Origin: UBA1181 sp045226255
GTDB taxonomy: Bacteria; Bacteroidota; Bacteroidia; Bacteroidales; Paludibacteraceae
Direction: 5' to 3'
Assembly (NCBI GenBank): GCA_045226255.1
Contig: JBGVCG010000026.1
Coordinates: forward strand, 13,490 to 77,489
DNA: 64,000 nt
The notes below the pieces were generated by a model. It was not told the DNA's origin, did not search any database, and saw only the letters and a list, made by a program, of their open reading frames with translations. Positions 40,724 to 50,147 of this stretch are shown here, piece after piece. The position numbers were made by a program, and so were the translations under genes. Position 1 is the stretch's first letter, and every line of letters begins with the position of its first letter.

Positions 40724-40739
40724 ATTCAATGCATTGAAT
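40724..40739. repeat. 16-base perfect palindrome after traN
   Basis: ATTCAATGCATTGAAT is a perfect inverted repeat immediately after the traN stop codon. It could be an operator half-site pair, a boundary scar or chance. Confidence 0.4.
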
Positions 40740-40883
40740 ATAAGGGCGTTATTTTACTTGAAAGAACTTGGTGTAGTGCCTCTTTGTTGATGGGTATACG
40801 TTTATCAGAACATGGTTTTTATTCTTAATGGAAATTATAGATTCGTCAAGAGATAAGCTTGGGCGTAGGAATAATAAGACAAC

Positions 40884-40915
40884 AAAAAACGGCGAGATCC
40901 ATGGACCTCGCCGTT
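40884..40915 (-). terminator. Terminator of the GH9 gene
   Basis: AACGGCGAG pairs with CTCGCCGTT around a short loop, and on the minus strand it is followed by a run of T's. The T tract on the other side is weaker, but it may also limit read-through from traN. Confidence 0.8.
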
Positions 40916-40949
40916 TCTATTTTAAGTAACCGGTTGGTGCCGGTTAATG

Positions 40950-42797
40950 TTATTTCTTGATGATCTGTTTCGTGAAGCTCTCGTCGCCTGAGGTGACACG
41001 TACGATGTAGATGCCCTTGCTCAATCCGCTGCAGTCTAAGCTGCAGTAAGACTTGTCGGAAACCACCTTGTTGAGGAGGATGCAACCGATAGCGTCGATT
41101 ACCTCCACTCTTACTTGGTCTTTGATGACCTTGCCGAAATGGATGTTCAAGCGGTCTTGTACTGGGTTCGGACTCAAAACACAATCCTTCACGTCCTCTT
41201 CGATGGTCTCCACCAGCGAGTGGTCTACAGGAACAGGGTTGATCTTAGAGTTGATATAACCCAATGCGCCGACCAATCCCGCATTGTAGTCGATACCACC
41301 CTCGGTGCCGGAATAATTGTTGATGTCATCTGTGTACTTCCCATCTTCCCGTGATCCGCCAACCAGATAGCCAAGTTGGGCAAATTTATAGTTTTTGTCC
41401 ACCCTCGGTAATTTGGCTTGCTCCTTCTCCACATCGTTGATGTCGGTTCTATAAAGATTCCTGTGGTGGGAGTATGCAGGGAATTTGTCTCCAAATCCGA
41501 CAACATAAGAGAAGTTCTGCCCATTGCGTCCCAACATATAATCCACCGTGGCGGAGATGTATGGGCTGACTTTTTCCTCCCCTGTTAACTTGTCGTATAA
41601 TGCGCGTACGAAAGCCTGGTTGCCAGGGAAACGGAGTACGCCCCATGGCTCGTTTCCCCAACTCTTTCCCGGCAGTTTGTTCAGGAAGTAGCCGGAATTA
41701 GGGATGTACATGGTGTCCGCATAGAACTTCAAGACATTGAGCGCTTTCTCCCCGTAAACTGATTCTTCGCCAAGGGAAGCCATGTTGTAGGCCGCGAGGT
41801 CTTCTCTATGGTCGTAGCAAAGGCTATAGTTGTAGTTGTATTCCTTGCGGTTATTCATCCATGAGCAGTTTTCCTCAGCCTTCCTCAGGTATTCCGGATC
41901 TTTCGTCGTCTTGTAGAGCTCCACGTACATGGAGACCATGTCATGGATGTAGCGGTCTTCTACTGGATAGTATGTGGCTCTGGTGGTTCCCTTTTGAGTG
42001 TTCTCCACGAATTCGCAGGCCACCTTAGCCTTTTCCGTACAAGCGGCGGCATAATCCGCATCGTATTTAGCGTATGCGCGTGCCATTGCGGCAAGTGCGG
42101 ATGCGGCTTGTGAAGCCATGGCGGTGGCATTGCCTGTCGCTTTCAGAATCATACGTGGGCCGTCCGACTCTCCTCCCATGTTGACAGGAAGCGCTGATTT
42201 AACCGTTGAAGTACACCATATCTTGTGGTCCACGTCTCCGTCACCCTTCTGGTAGTAGAAGGTGCGGTTGTCGCGAACTGCCTTCAAGATGAAGTCCGTA
42301 GCATATTTCACCTCGTTCAGGATGTCAGGAATACCGTCCGGAACACCTTGTTTCCCTTCCCATGTGTAGTCGTCCGAGTCAATATAACCGTGGTAGTCCT
42401 CTGAATAGAAGTCCGGATATCCCTCAGGGAAGGCGTTGTATCCCAACACCAACATGTAGGCGGAGTAGAAGAATGTTTGTCCGAAGAGCACGAAGTCTCC
42501 ACAGTCAACCCAACCTCCTGTCAAGTCGTAATCTCCGTCAGCGTCCTTGAGGAAGGATTTTCCCTTCACGAACTTACTGCGGTCAAATTGGATCTGGTTA
42601 CTAACATCGTTCGCCTCGTGTGTTGCGACGAGCCAGTTGACACCTTCTCCCATACGTTGCGCTCCATAGAAACGCGTAGTCATCCACAGTGCCTTTTGGT
42701 ACTGATCATTGTTGAATGACAAATCGGCTTGTGCAAAAGCACTGCTACACATAATACTGCATAGGAAACCTAATACTGAATACTTTAATTTAATCAT
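40950..42797 (-). CDS. Family 9 glycoside hydrolase with type IX sorting domain
   Basis: A 615-residue secreted enzyme of glycoside hydrolase family 9, typical of endo-beta-1,4-glucanases. The signal peptide ends S-S-A-F-A-Q. The catalytic module shows G-G-W-V-D-C-G-D-F-V-L-F-G (about residues 94-106, with the two catalytic-site aspartates), Y-V-V-G-F-G-D-K-F-P and H-H-R. The late acid is in T-E-G-G-I-D-Y-N-A-G-L-V-G-A-L. The last ~75 residues (L-S-P-N-P-V-Q-D-R-L-N-I to K-G-I-Y-I-V-R-V, ending K-Q-I-I-K-K) are a type A sorting domain of the type IX secretion system. Export to the cell surface is therefore expected. The substrate, cellulose or mixed-linkage glucan, is inferred from the family. 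Confidence 0.9.
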   Translation of the reverse strand: MIKLKYSVLGFLCSIMCSSAFAQADLSFNNDQYQKALWMTTRFYGAQRMGEGVNWLVATHEANDVSNQIQFDRSKFVKGKSFLKDADGDYDLTGGWVDCGDFVLFGQTFFYSAYMLVLGYNAFPEGYPDFYSEDYHGYIDSDDYTWEGKQGVPDGIPDILNEVKYATDFILKAVRDNRTFYYQKGDGDVDHKIWCTSTVKSALPVNMGGESDGPRMILKATGNATAMASQAASALAAMARAYAKYDADYAAACTEKAKVACEFVENTQKGTTRATYYPVEDRYIHDMVSMYVELYKTTKDPEYLRKAEENCSWMNNRKEYNYNYSLCYDHREDLAAYNMASLGEESVYGEKALNVLKFYADTMYIPNSGYFLNKLPGKSWGNEPWGVLRFPGNQAFVRALYDKLTGEEKVSPYISATVDYMLGRNGQNFSYVVGFGDKFPAYSHHRNLYRTDINDVEKEQAKLPRVDKNYKFAQLGYLVGGSREDGKYTDDINNYSGTEGGIDYNAGLVGALGYINSKINPVPVDHSLVETIEEDVKDCVLSPNPVQDRLNIHFGKVIKDQVRVEVIDAIGCILLNKVVSDKSYCSLDCSGLSKGIYIVRVTSGDESFTKQIIKK

Positions 42798-42872
42798 CTT
42801 TATTACTTTTTTGAACATTTACATTAGAAACATTTATCTCACATTTAATACTTTACCAATGAATAGGCTTTG

Positions 42873-42880
42873 CAAATATA
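42873..42880 (-). promoter_or_regulatory. -7 box before the GH9 gene
   Basis: TATATTTG on the minus strand, with about a 70-base leader to the ATG at 42797. The -33 element is not evident. Confidence 0.45.
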
Positions 42881-42952
42881 CAATTATTTGCGAAGTTTCA
42901 CTCTATTCGAACATTTTTTTGAAAATTATGTGCAATAATTTGGAGAAAGGAA

Positions 42953-42996
42953 AGCCCCCGTAGAGACCAGCAATGTTTTTCGTCTCTGCGGGGGCT
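42953..42996 (-). terminator. Terminator of the TonB-dependent receptor gene
   Basis: AGCCCCCGTAGAGAC pairs with GTCTCTGCGGGGGCT in a 15-base stem with one G-U or mismatch pair. It lies just past the receptor's stop on the minus strand and ahead of the GH9 promoter. Confidence 0.8.
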
Positions 42997-43022
42997 ATAG
43001 TTCTTGTTTTTAGCTCTTGGAT

Positions 43023-45557
43023 TTAGAAGTCTATATCGTCGTCCTCTTCCACTGCGCCATCCTTTCCGTTTCCGTCTCTGGATTTTGAATTTTTGGAGAT
43101 GTTACCGAAGTTATAGGCGAGGTTCAGGCTGAGGGTTCGACCGCTGAACTTGAATTCAGACTTCTGGTAGAAGGTGTCGTCCCATGTCTCCGAGCGTCTT
43201 TTCCTGGAGTTGAGCAGGTCTCTTACGGAGAGGGTGGCCGAGAGTTTCTGAGAGAAGAAGGATTTCTTAAGTCCAAGGTTGACGTTGTAGTTGTGCAACA
43301 TCTTTCCTTGTGCGGTGGAGCGTGGCGAGCGGTAGTTGCCGGACGCTTGTAGCTTGATCGCTTTAGGCAGGGAGAAGTCTGCGGAGAGTTGTCCGGACCA
43401 GCTGAAGTTGCTTCTGTCTTGGATTTTCACCTCCTTATTGATGATGCCATAACCCGGCATGACGGTGGTCACATCGAACACACCACCTTTCAATGCGTAG
43501 TAGTAAAGGTTGACGTTGTAGGTGAGCGATACTGCTTTAAAACGATTCTTGAGAATGAGTTCCAATCCTCCCGCATGAGATGTTGCAAGGTTGGCGCGGG
43601 TGTTCCACATCACGTCGTTGTAGATCCAGCTGTATTGTTGCACCATATCTTGCGTCAGTTTGTGGTAGAGGGAGGCCATGAACGTGGACTTCTTCAGGTT
43701 CTTGATGTAGCTGAGCTCTGTGGAGTTGGTGATCTCCGGGTCCAGGTTCGGGTTACCGAAATAGATGTTCGCCGGGTCGGACACGTTGACGTAAGGGTTC
43801 AACCAGTAGCGGCGTGGCCGGCTGATGCGGCGGGTATAGCTGAGTTGCAACTCGTCTTTTTCGGAGAATGTGTAGGAGAAGAATGCGCTAGGGAATAGGT
43901 TTCCGTAAGGTTTCTTGTCCTCGCTGTCGCCTGCGGAGTAGAGGTTCCATGAGACATCCGTCAGCTCGCCTCTCAACCCCAATTGCATGCCGAATCTTTT
44001 CTTTTTGTGGCTATAGGAGAAGTAGGCGGCGTAGATGTTTTGTTTCAGCTCGAAGTCGTTGCCCAGCTCGGGTTGTGCCGTGCGCTCGTTTGCTCCATAA
44101 GACTGTATCTCGGAGGTGACGACGTTGCCTTGCGTGCCGAAAGTGGCCTTCACACCGGTCTCGATCTTGTCGTTGTTGTTGATTTGCTTGTTGTAGTCGC
44201 TTTGTATTCCGAGTGTATGGTTATGTCCATTGAAACTCTGGAATTGCTGGTAGTCGTTGGCGCGCAGACTGCTGACGATCGAGTCGATGTCGCTTCTGTG
44301 CTTCGTAATCTGCTCGTATGTCTGGTCGTTGTCGTTTTTGTTGGGGATGAAGCTGATGGAGGATGTCCACTCGCTGCCTTTGGAGAATACATGGAGATAG
44401 TCGATGGAGACATTCCCCATGAGCCTAAGCCCATCTGTATTGGTGAGTCGCGTTTCCATCAGGGTAGGTGTCCTATGTCCGTTCAGGATGTAACCGTTGT
44501 TGTAGTTGAGTTCCTGGCAATTGTCCCTGCCTCCGACGGAGAGCATACCTGATGTGGTGAGTTTGTTGTTGCTGTTGATGTTGTAGATGACGCCGATACG
44601 GAAGAACCCGGACTGCATGTTTGCGTCTTGATCCCTGGTCTGGTCGAGGTAGGTGGTGTCACCATTATAGGTCTCACGGTTGGTGTAGCCATTTCCTACC
44701 ATGTTTCGGTTGATGAGTCCGATACTGGAGTTGATGCTCCACTTGTTCTTCGTGTAGTAGATGTTGGCGCCGACGTTTCCTCCAAGACGTCCGTTCCAAG
44801 GGTAGATGACCCCAGCGGATACGGAGCCATAGTAGGTGGAGTTTTTCTTCTCTTCGGCTTTCATGACGATGTTGATGATGCCGACAGAGCCCTCCGCATC
44901 GAATTTCGAGGAGGGGTTAGAGATGATTTCGACTTGTTGCACGCTTCCTGCAGGCATCTGTTCCAGGATGTCGCCTCGGTTCTCTTCCGTGAGGCCCGCA
45001 GGCTTGCCGTTGATGTATATCTCCACGTTCTCACTGTTGCGCAGCGATACCTTACCCTCCACATCCACTTCCACGGAAGGGATCTCCTTCAAGATTTCGG
45101 AGGCGGATGTTCCGTCTGCTATGGCGTTGCTGTTTACCATGTAGGTCTTTTTGTCGAGGTCCACTTTCATGGTGGACTGGGCACCGGTCACCTGAACCTC
45201 CTGGAGCACGTTCGCATCCTCCACCAAGACGATTTTCTTGTAGCGGACACTCGGTTTCTGCTCCGACAGGGAGACGTTGATGCGTTTCTCCTTATAGCCC
45301 ATGAAACTTACTTCCAGAACATAATCGTCTAGCGAGATGCCGTCGATGAGAAAGTTGCCGTCGTCGTCGGTAATCTCTCCCTTGATTTGGGTCGTTCCAT
45401 CGCTCGCATAGAGCAGCACGTCCGCCATCGGCAGCGTGTTGCCACTCGGATCAAACACCTGACCAGATATCTTCGAAGCGCACCAAGAGGCCATCGAACA
45501 TGAAAAAAGAATCGTTGTCAGGACAAATACACGTTGTTTCAAGGCTTGTAGTTTCAT
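43023..45557 (-). CDS. TonB-dependent outer-membrane receptor-like protein
   Basis: An 844-residue outer-membrane protein. After the signal peptide (about 1-27) comes a carboxypeptidase-regulatory-like Ig domain (S-G-Q-V-F-D-P-S-G-N to G-Y-K-E-K-R-I-N-V). A plug domain follows (I-P-S-V-E-V-D-V-E-G-K-V-S-L-R, I-Y-I-N-G-K-P-A-G-L), then a beta-barrel ending in N-L-A-Y-N-F-G-N. The tail is acidic and unusual (V-E-E-D-D-D-I-D-F). The barrel resembles the OMP_b-brl_3 type rather than SusC: it is shorter and no SusD partner is beside it. The ligand is unknown. It lies upstream of the GH9 gene but with its own terminator between them. Confidence 0.85.
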   Translation of the reverse strand: MKLQALKQRVFVLTTILFSCSMASWCASKISGQVFDPSGNTLPMADVLLYASDGTTQIKGEITDDDGNFLIDGISLDDYVLEVSFMGYKEKRINVSLSEQKPSVRYKKIVLVEDANVLQEVQVTGAQSTMKVDLDKKTYMVNSNAIADGTSASEILKEIPSVEVDVEGKVSLRNSENVEIYINGKPAGLTEENRGDILEQMPAGSVQQVEIISNPSSKFDAEGSVGIINIVMKAEEKKNSTYYGSVSAGVIYPWNGRLGGNVGANIYYTKNKWSINSSIGLINRNMVGNGYTNRETYNGDTTYLDQTRDQDANMQSGFFRIGVIYNINSNNKLTTSGMLSVGGRDNCQELNYNNGYILNGHRTPTLMETRLTNTDGLRLMGNVSIDYLHVFSKGSEWTSSISFIPNKNDNDQTYEQITKHRSDIDSIVSSLRANDYQQFQSFNGHNHTLGIQSDYNKQINNNDKIETGVKATFGTQGNVVTSEIQSYGANERTAQPELGNDFELKQNIYAAYFSYSHKKKRFGMQLGLRGELTDVSWNLYSAGDSEDKKPYGNLFPSAFFSYTFSEKDELQLSYTRRISRPRRYWLNPYVNVSDPANIYFGNPNLDPEITNSTELSYIKNLKKSTFMASLYHKLTQDMVQQYSWIYNDVMWNTRANLATSHAGGLELILKNRFKAVSLTYNVNLYYYALKGGVFDVTTVMPGYGIINKEVKIQDRSNFSWSGQLSADFSLPKAIKLQASGNYRSPRSTAQGKMLHNYNVNLGLKKSFFSQKLSATLSVRDLLNSRKRRSETWDDTFYQKSEFKFSGRTLSLNLAYNFGNISKNSKSRDGNGKDGAVEEDDDIDF

Positions 45558-45581
45558 ATTCTATACTTTTTAGATTGCGTT

Positions 45582-47729
45582 TTAATTTTCCGTCGTACGA
45601 GGAGGATCCAACGAAGACTCGGTGGCCAGTTCGGAATCCTTTTCTTCTTGAGAGGCCGGATTTCCTGGGGGTTGTTCGGTCGAAGCGGTGGCCTCCGAAG
45701 TCTCGGCAGGGAGGGCTTCCTTCTCCTTCACTTCCTTGTCCTTCGCTTCTGCGTTCAGCTCATCCGCACGGGAGAGCCATGGACGTTTCCCGAAGATGCG
45801 TTCCACATCTTCCGTGAATATCACCTCCCTTTCTATCAAAAGGTTTGCCAATTCGATCAAGCCATCCTTGTGTTCGAGGAGGATGTTCTTCGCCCTCGCA
45901 TACTGTTCGTCGATGAATGTCTGTACCTCTTTGTCGATGAGTTTTGCGGTCTCTTCGCTGTAAGGCTTCGAGAAGGAATACTCTGAAGAGCCGGACGAAT
46001 CATAGTAAGAGATATTGCGCAGCTTATCGCTCATGCCATAGTAGGCGATGAGGGCATATGTCTTCTTCGTGGTGTTCTCCAAGTCGTTGAGGGCACCGGT
46101 TGAGATTTCGCCGAAGATGATCTCCTCAGCCGCTCTACCCGCAAGCGTGGAGCAGATATCATCTAGGAGATGAGCCGTCGTGATGTGTTGGCGTTCCTCT
46201 GGCAAATACCAGGCCGCGCCCAGTGCCCGACCACGAGGAACGATGGTCACCTTAATGAGAGGGTTGGCATACTGCAACATCCAACTTACGGTGGCGTGGC
46301 CCGCTTCATGGTAGGCGGTCAGTGCCTTCTCCGACTTCGTCATGATGGTGTTCTTCTTCTCCAGGCCACCGACGATACGGTCGACAGCGTCGAGGAAGTC
46401 TTGCTTCTGCACGTTATTCTTTCCCTTGCGCGCCGCGATGAGGGCCGCCTCGTTGCAGACGTTGGCGATGTCCGCACCCGAGAACCCAGGGGTTTGTTTG
46501 GCGAGGAACTCAATGTCCACGGTCTCGTCTATCTTAACGTTGCGTAGATGCACGTTGAATATCTCGTGTCGTCCTACCACATCAGGTAGGTCAACCATGA
46601 TTTGTCTGTCGAATCGCCCTGGTCTGAGCAATGCCTTGTCGAGGATGTCGGCGCGGTTGGTGGCGGCAAGAATGATGACACCGCTGTTGGAGCCGAATCC
46701 GTCCATCTCCGTCAATAATTGGTTCAAGGTGTTTTCCCGCTCGTCATTTCCTCCTGAGTGGATGGTTTTCCCTCTGGCACGTCCCACTGCGTCGATCTCG
46801 TCAATGAAGACGATGCAAGGGGATTTCTCCTTCGCCTGACGGAAGAGGTCGCGCACACGGGAAGCACCCACGCCCACGAACATCTCCACGAAATCGGAAC
46901 CCGACATGGAGAAGAAAGGCACGTCTGCTTCTCCCGCCACAGCCTTAGCCAACAACGTCTTACCAGTTCCCGGAGGGCCTACCAGCAATGCTCCCTTAGG
47001 GATTTTACCGCCTAACTCGGTGTATTTAGCAGGGTTCTTCAGGAAGTGCACAATCTCTTGGACCTCCTCCTTCGCTTCGGAGAGTCCAGCCACATCCTTG
47101 AAGGTAATCTTATCCTTACTGGTGTTTTTGTCGAACAATTTCGCCTGAGACTGTCCCACATTGAAGATGCCGCCACCTACACCTCCGCCACCCATTCTGC
47201 GGAACATGAATATCCAGATGAAGATGAAAAAGAGTATAGGGGCTATGCCGTAGATGATGTGGCCATAGTCGGTATCCTCTTCGTATTTGATAGGGATCCG
47301 TGTGTTCTCACCGTTCCCTTCGGAGATAGTCTCCTTGGATTTTTCCTTTCCCTTCGCATCCTTGACGTTCTTCCCCGATTTATGCTTCTGCCAGTTGTTC
47401 AGATCCTTGGCGAATCGGTCAGCGGAAGGTATTTGGATCTCCACGATCGGCTTAATCACGTCTTTGGCGCGGTCTTTGCCGAACACATCCTCTATCTTGG
47501 CAGGCTTAATGAAGATGTTCGCCACACTCTTGTTCGTCGTCACGACAATCTTCTCGACAGCATCGTTCTTGACCATCTCCTCGATTTGGTCGTACGTGAA
47601 TTCCTGTCCCGTTGGCTTGTCGTCCATGAATAACAGAGAGATAAGGAACAGACCCACTAGTAGGTATACCCAGTAGAGGTTAAACTTAAACTCTTTCCTG
47701 AATTTCGGTTTATTGTTGTTGTCAGCCAT
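45582..47729 (-). CDS. ftsH: ATP-dependent zinc metalloprotease FtsH
   Basis: A 715-residue membrane-bound AAA+ protease. Two membrane segments (about 20-37 and 165-182) flank a periplasmic domain. The ATPase has Walker A G-P-P-G-T-G-K-T, Walker B I-V-F-I-D-E-I-D-A-V-G and the second region of homology A-A-T-N-R-A-D-I-L-D. The zinc motif is H-E-A-G-H. A Glu/Pro/Ser-rich tail of about 50 residues follows the protease domain. All catalytic residues are present. It is the last gene of an argH-rsfS-ftsH run; the rsfS-ftsH pairing is common in Bacteroidota. Confidence 0.97.
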   Translation of the reverse strand: MADNNNKPKFRKEFKFNLYWVYLLVGLFLISLLFMDDKPTGQEFTYDQIEEMVKNDAVEKIVVTTNKSVANIFIKPAKIEDVFGKDRAKDVIKPIVEIQIPSADRFAKDLNNWQKHKSGKNVKDAKGKEKSKETISEGNGENTRIPIKYEEDTDYGHIIYGIAPILFFIFIWIFMFRRMGGGGVGGGIFNVGQSQAKLFDKNTSKDKITFKDVAGLSEAKEEVQEIVHFLKNPAKYTELGGKIPKGALLVGPPGTGKTLLAKAVAGEADVPFFSMSGSDFVEMFVGVGASRVRDLFRQAKEKSPCIVFIDEIDAVGRARGKTIHSGGNDERENTLNQLLTEMDGFGSNSGVIILAATNRADILDKALLRPGRFDRQIMVDLPDVVGRHEIFNVHLRNVKIDETVDIEFLAKQTPGFSGADIANVCNEAALIAARKGKNNVQKQDFLDAVDRIVGGLEKKNTIMTKSEKALTAYHEAGHATVSWMLQYANPLIKVTIVPRGRALGAAWYLPEERQHITTAHLLDDICSTLAGRAAEEIIFGEISTGALNDLENTTKKTYALIAYYGMSDKLRNISYYDSSGSSEYSFSKPYSEETAKLIDKEVQTFIDEQYARAKNILLEHKDGLIELANLLIEREVIFTEDVERIFGKRPWLSRADELNAEAKDKEVKEKEALPAETSEATASTEQPPGNPASQEEKDSELATESSLDPPRTTEN

Positions 47730-47742
47730 TTCCGTCTATAAT

Positions 47743-48117
47743 TTAAAGCAAATCCGGTATTTGTTTTATTTCGGCATCCTCCCACAAAGTCTCAAGACTG
47801 TAGAACTCCCTTATTTCAGGGAGGAATACGTGGAGGATGATCTCTCCATAATCAATGGCGATCCACTGCGCATTGTTGTACCCGTCGATAGCGAAAGGCT
47901 TCACCTTAATCTGCTCACGCACGTAGTCTTTCACCTCATCCGCGATGGAGCATACATGGGTATTGGAATTGCCTTGGCAAATCACAAAGTACCGGAACAC
48001 GTAGTTCTCCAGTTTGGACATGTTCACCACCGTGATTTGAGTGCCCTTCTTCTCTTGAATGCCCTCTACTATCTTATCGACTAATAACTCTGTCTCGTCT
48101 AAAATCTTTTTCGCCAT
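47743..48117 (-). CDS. rsfS: Ribosomal silencing factor RsfS
   Basis: A 124-residue RsfS/YbeB/Iojap protein, which binds ribosomal protein uL14 and blocks subunit joining when nutrients are short. Signature stretches are L-V-D-K-I-V-E-G-I-Q-E-K-K, F-V-I-C-Q-G-N-S-N-T-H-V and W-I-A-I-D-Y-G-E-I-I-L-H-V-F. The length is normal. It sits 3 bases after argH and 13 bases before ftsH. Confidence 0.95.
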   Translation of the reverse strand: MAKKILDETELLVDKIVEGIQEKKGTQITVVNMSKLENYVFRYFVICQGNSNTHVCSIADEVKDYVREQIKVKPFAIDGYNNAQWIAIDYGEIILHVFLPEIREFYSLETLWEDAEIKQIPDLL

Positions 48118-48120
48118 TGG

Positions 48121-49461
48121 TTATATATTCAGTAATTTTTCAATTGCTTTGTCTACTTTGTCGAATGAGAATTCACTCATCGTCTGGTCCATCAGCGTTG
48201 TGATGCGGTCGTTGCATAGGTTGCCGATGCTTCCCTCGTGCGTGTGGCGGATATCTTTGTTCGGAACGAACTTGCCCGCCTCGATGTCCAACCCCACCTT
48301 CTTGTAGGCGTCGCGGAACGGCATGCCGGAAAGCACGAGGCGGTTCACCTCTTCCACGCTGAAGATAAAGTCATATTTGCTGTCGGAGAGGATATCCTCC
48401 TTCACTTTCACCTGGCTGATGATGTGGGAGGTCATCAGAATACAATCTTGCAGTTCCTCGAATACGGGGATGAATATCTCCTTGATGATCTGCAGGTCCC
48501 TGAAGTAGCCGCAAGGCAGGTTGTTCATGATCATCATGATCTGCTGTGGCAGGGACTGTATCTTGTTGCATTTCGCCCTCGTGAGCTCAAAAACGTCCGG
48601 GTTCTTTTTGTGTGGCATGATGCTTGACCCCGTGGTGCATTCGTCTGGCAACTTCAGGAACCCGAAGTTCTGGCTGGTGAACATGCATGAGTCGAACGCC
48701 AGTTTGGAGAGTGTGGCGGCGATGCCTGCGAGGGCGAAAGCCACGGTCTTCTCTATCTTTCCTCGTCCCATCTGAGCGTATACCACGTTGTAATCCATGG
48801 AATCGAAGCCCAGTAGGTCGGTGGTCATTTGGCGGTTCAGCGGGAAGGAGGATCCATATCCGGCAGCGGACCCCAGCGGGTTGCGGTTGGTCATCTTCCA
48901 AGCGGCGAGCAACAGCTCCATGTCGTCCGCCAAACTCTCCGCATATGCGCCGAACCACAGTCCGAAGGAGGATGGCATGGCAATCTGCAGATGCGTGTAG
49001 CCCGGCATCAGCACATCCTTGTATTTGTTGCTTTGCTCAATCAGGATAGAGAACAGGGAGCGCACGGAGGTGGCCATGTTCTTGATTTGTTCCCTGGTGA
49101 ACAACTTCATGTCCAAGAGAACTTGGTCGTTTCGGGAACGTCCGCTATGTATTTTCTTCCCTATGTCGCCTAATTTGCGGGTGAGCATCAGCTCCACTTG
49201 CGAGTGTACGTCCTCAACGCCTTCCTCGATCTCGAACTGTCCAGCTTCCGCTTGCTTGTATATGGCTTTTAATTCCTTCAACAAGACAGGGAGTTCTTCT
49301 TTTCCTAACAACCCGATGGACTCCAACATTGTGATATGCGCCATCGAGCCGATCACATCGTGCTTCGCCAAAAAAATATCCATCTCCCGGTCGCGACCTA
49401 CCGTGAACTTCTCTATCTCCGCATTAGTCGCTTTGCCTTTATCCCACAATTTTTGCGCCAT
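48121..49461 (-). CDS. argH: Argininosuccinate lyase
   Basis: A 446-residue enzyme of the aspartase/fumarase superfamily that splits argininosuccinate into arginine and fumarate, the last step of arginine synthesis. Motifs are V-E-D-V-H-S-Q-V-E, S-G-R-S-R-N-D-Q-V, M-P-G-Y-T-H-L-Q and the flexible catalytic loop G-S-S-I-M-P-H-K-K-N-P-D. It is the first gene of the argH-rsfS-ftsH run and has a clear promoter. No arginine repressor box was recognised. Confidence 0.95.
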   Translation of the reverse strand: MAQKLWDKGKATNAEIEKFTVGRDREMDIFLAKHDVIGSMAHITMLESIGLLGKEELPVLLKELKAIYKQAEAGQFEIEEGVEDVHSQVELMLTRKLGDIGKKIHSGRSRNDQVLLDMKLFTREQIKNMATSVRSLFSILIEQSNKYKDVLMPGYTHLQIAMPSSFGLWFGAYAESLADDMELLLAAWKMTNRNPLGSAAGYGSSFPLNRQMTTDLLGFDSMDYNVVYAQMGRGKIEKTVAFALAGIAATLSKLAFDSCMFTSQNFGFLKLPDECTTGSSIMPHKKNPDVFELTRAKCNKIQSLPQQIMMIMNNLPCGYFRDLQIIKEIFIPVFEELQDCILMTSHIISQVKVKEDILSDSKYDFIFSVEEVNRLVLSGMPFRDAYKKVGLDIEAGKFVPNKDIRHTHEGSIGNLCNDRITTLMDQTMSEFSFDKVDKAIEKLLNI

Positions 49462-49497
49462 TAGTCACTTATTTTCCGTTAAGTTAATAACAATTTG

Positions 49498-49528
49498 CAA
49501 ATTTACATAAAAAACGGTGGATAACAAA
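49498..49528 (-). promoter_or_regulatory. Promoter of the argH-rsfS-ftsH run
   Basis: On the minus strand TTTG (49525-49528), 19 bp, TAAATTTG (49498-49505): exact consensus. The leader to the argH ATG is about 33 bases. It diverges from the promoter at 49576. Confidence 0.7.
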
Positions 49529-49575
49529 AAAAGATTTTTTCCACATATTGAACCAAGGAAATTTCCAAGTAATTT

Positions 49576-49605
49576 TTTGTAAAAGTAAAAAAAATGTTAT
49601 TTTTG
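49576..49605 (+). promoter_or_regulatory. Promoter of the small exported protein gene
   Basis: TTTG at 49576-49579 and TATTTTTG at 49598-49605, 18 bp apart. The leader is about 22 bases. Confidence 0.6.
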
Positions 49606-49631
49606 TCGCTATAATAATTAATTTCGATATC

Positions 49632-49985
49632 ATGAAGAAGGTATTATTGTCAGTTATACTTGGTGCTCTGTCATTGTCGGCATTCCCAGAGGACGGCGAG
49701 TTTATGAAGGTTGCGGGAGACAAAATCCTGGTGGACGGCTCGAAGCGTTGTTATCAAATCCGTAAGGGACATGCGAGACGTGATATGACGGAATGGACTC
49801 CTTACTGTGGCGAGTTCTCTAACTTCTACTATGTGGAGGGTTACCAATATACGATGTTCGTTGAGAAGTATGACCCTCAGGCGGACACTATCCGTGTGAT
49901 CAAGACTGTCGCTCGTGATAATAGTGAGGAGTATTTCCGCTTGCAGAAATTGCGTGAGAAACAGAAAGCTCACAAGAAGAATTAA
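49632..49985 (+). CDS. Small exported protein, DUF4377-like
   Basis: A 117-residue protein with a signal peptide of about 17-19 residues (M-K-K-V-L-L-S-V-I-L-G-A-L-S-L-S-A-F). The body has C-Y-Q-I-R, E-W-T-P-Y-C-G-E-F and the strand V-E-G-Y-Q-Y-T-M-F-V-E-K-Y, resembling DUF4377 domains (pattern W...I.GF.YE.GYEY). The tail is Lys/Gln/Glu-rich. The function is unknown. Own promoter and own terminator indicate a single-gene transcript. The start is ATG 49632; the frame is open further upstream but lies before the promoter. Confidence 0.7.
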   Translation: MKKVLLSVILGALSLSAFPEDGEFMKVAGDKILVDGSKRCYQIRKGHARRDMTEWTPYCGEFSNFYYVEGYQYTMFVEKYDPQADTIRVIKTVARDNSEEYFRLQKLREKQKAHKKN

Positions 49986-50039
49986 TTGTATCAACATCTT
50001 ATCTTTCTTCCCGAGAAAGGTTCGGTGTGAAGTGATAGG

Positions 50040-50069
50040 GAGCGTGTCTGTCCGATACGCTCTTTTTTT
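50040..50069 (+). terminator. Terminator after the small exported protein
   Basis: GAGCGT pairs with ACGCTC around a GTC/GAT extended stem and a 5-base loop, followed by seven T's. Confidence 0.8.
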
Positions 50070-50147
50070 CTTTGTCGGACAAGGTGTGATGACGGCGGAT
50101 CGACCCGTTTGTGTGTGGCGTGTGTTCGTCGGTCTCAATAGGATGAT

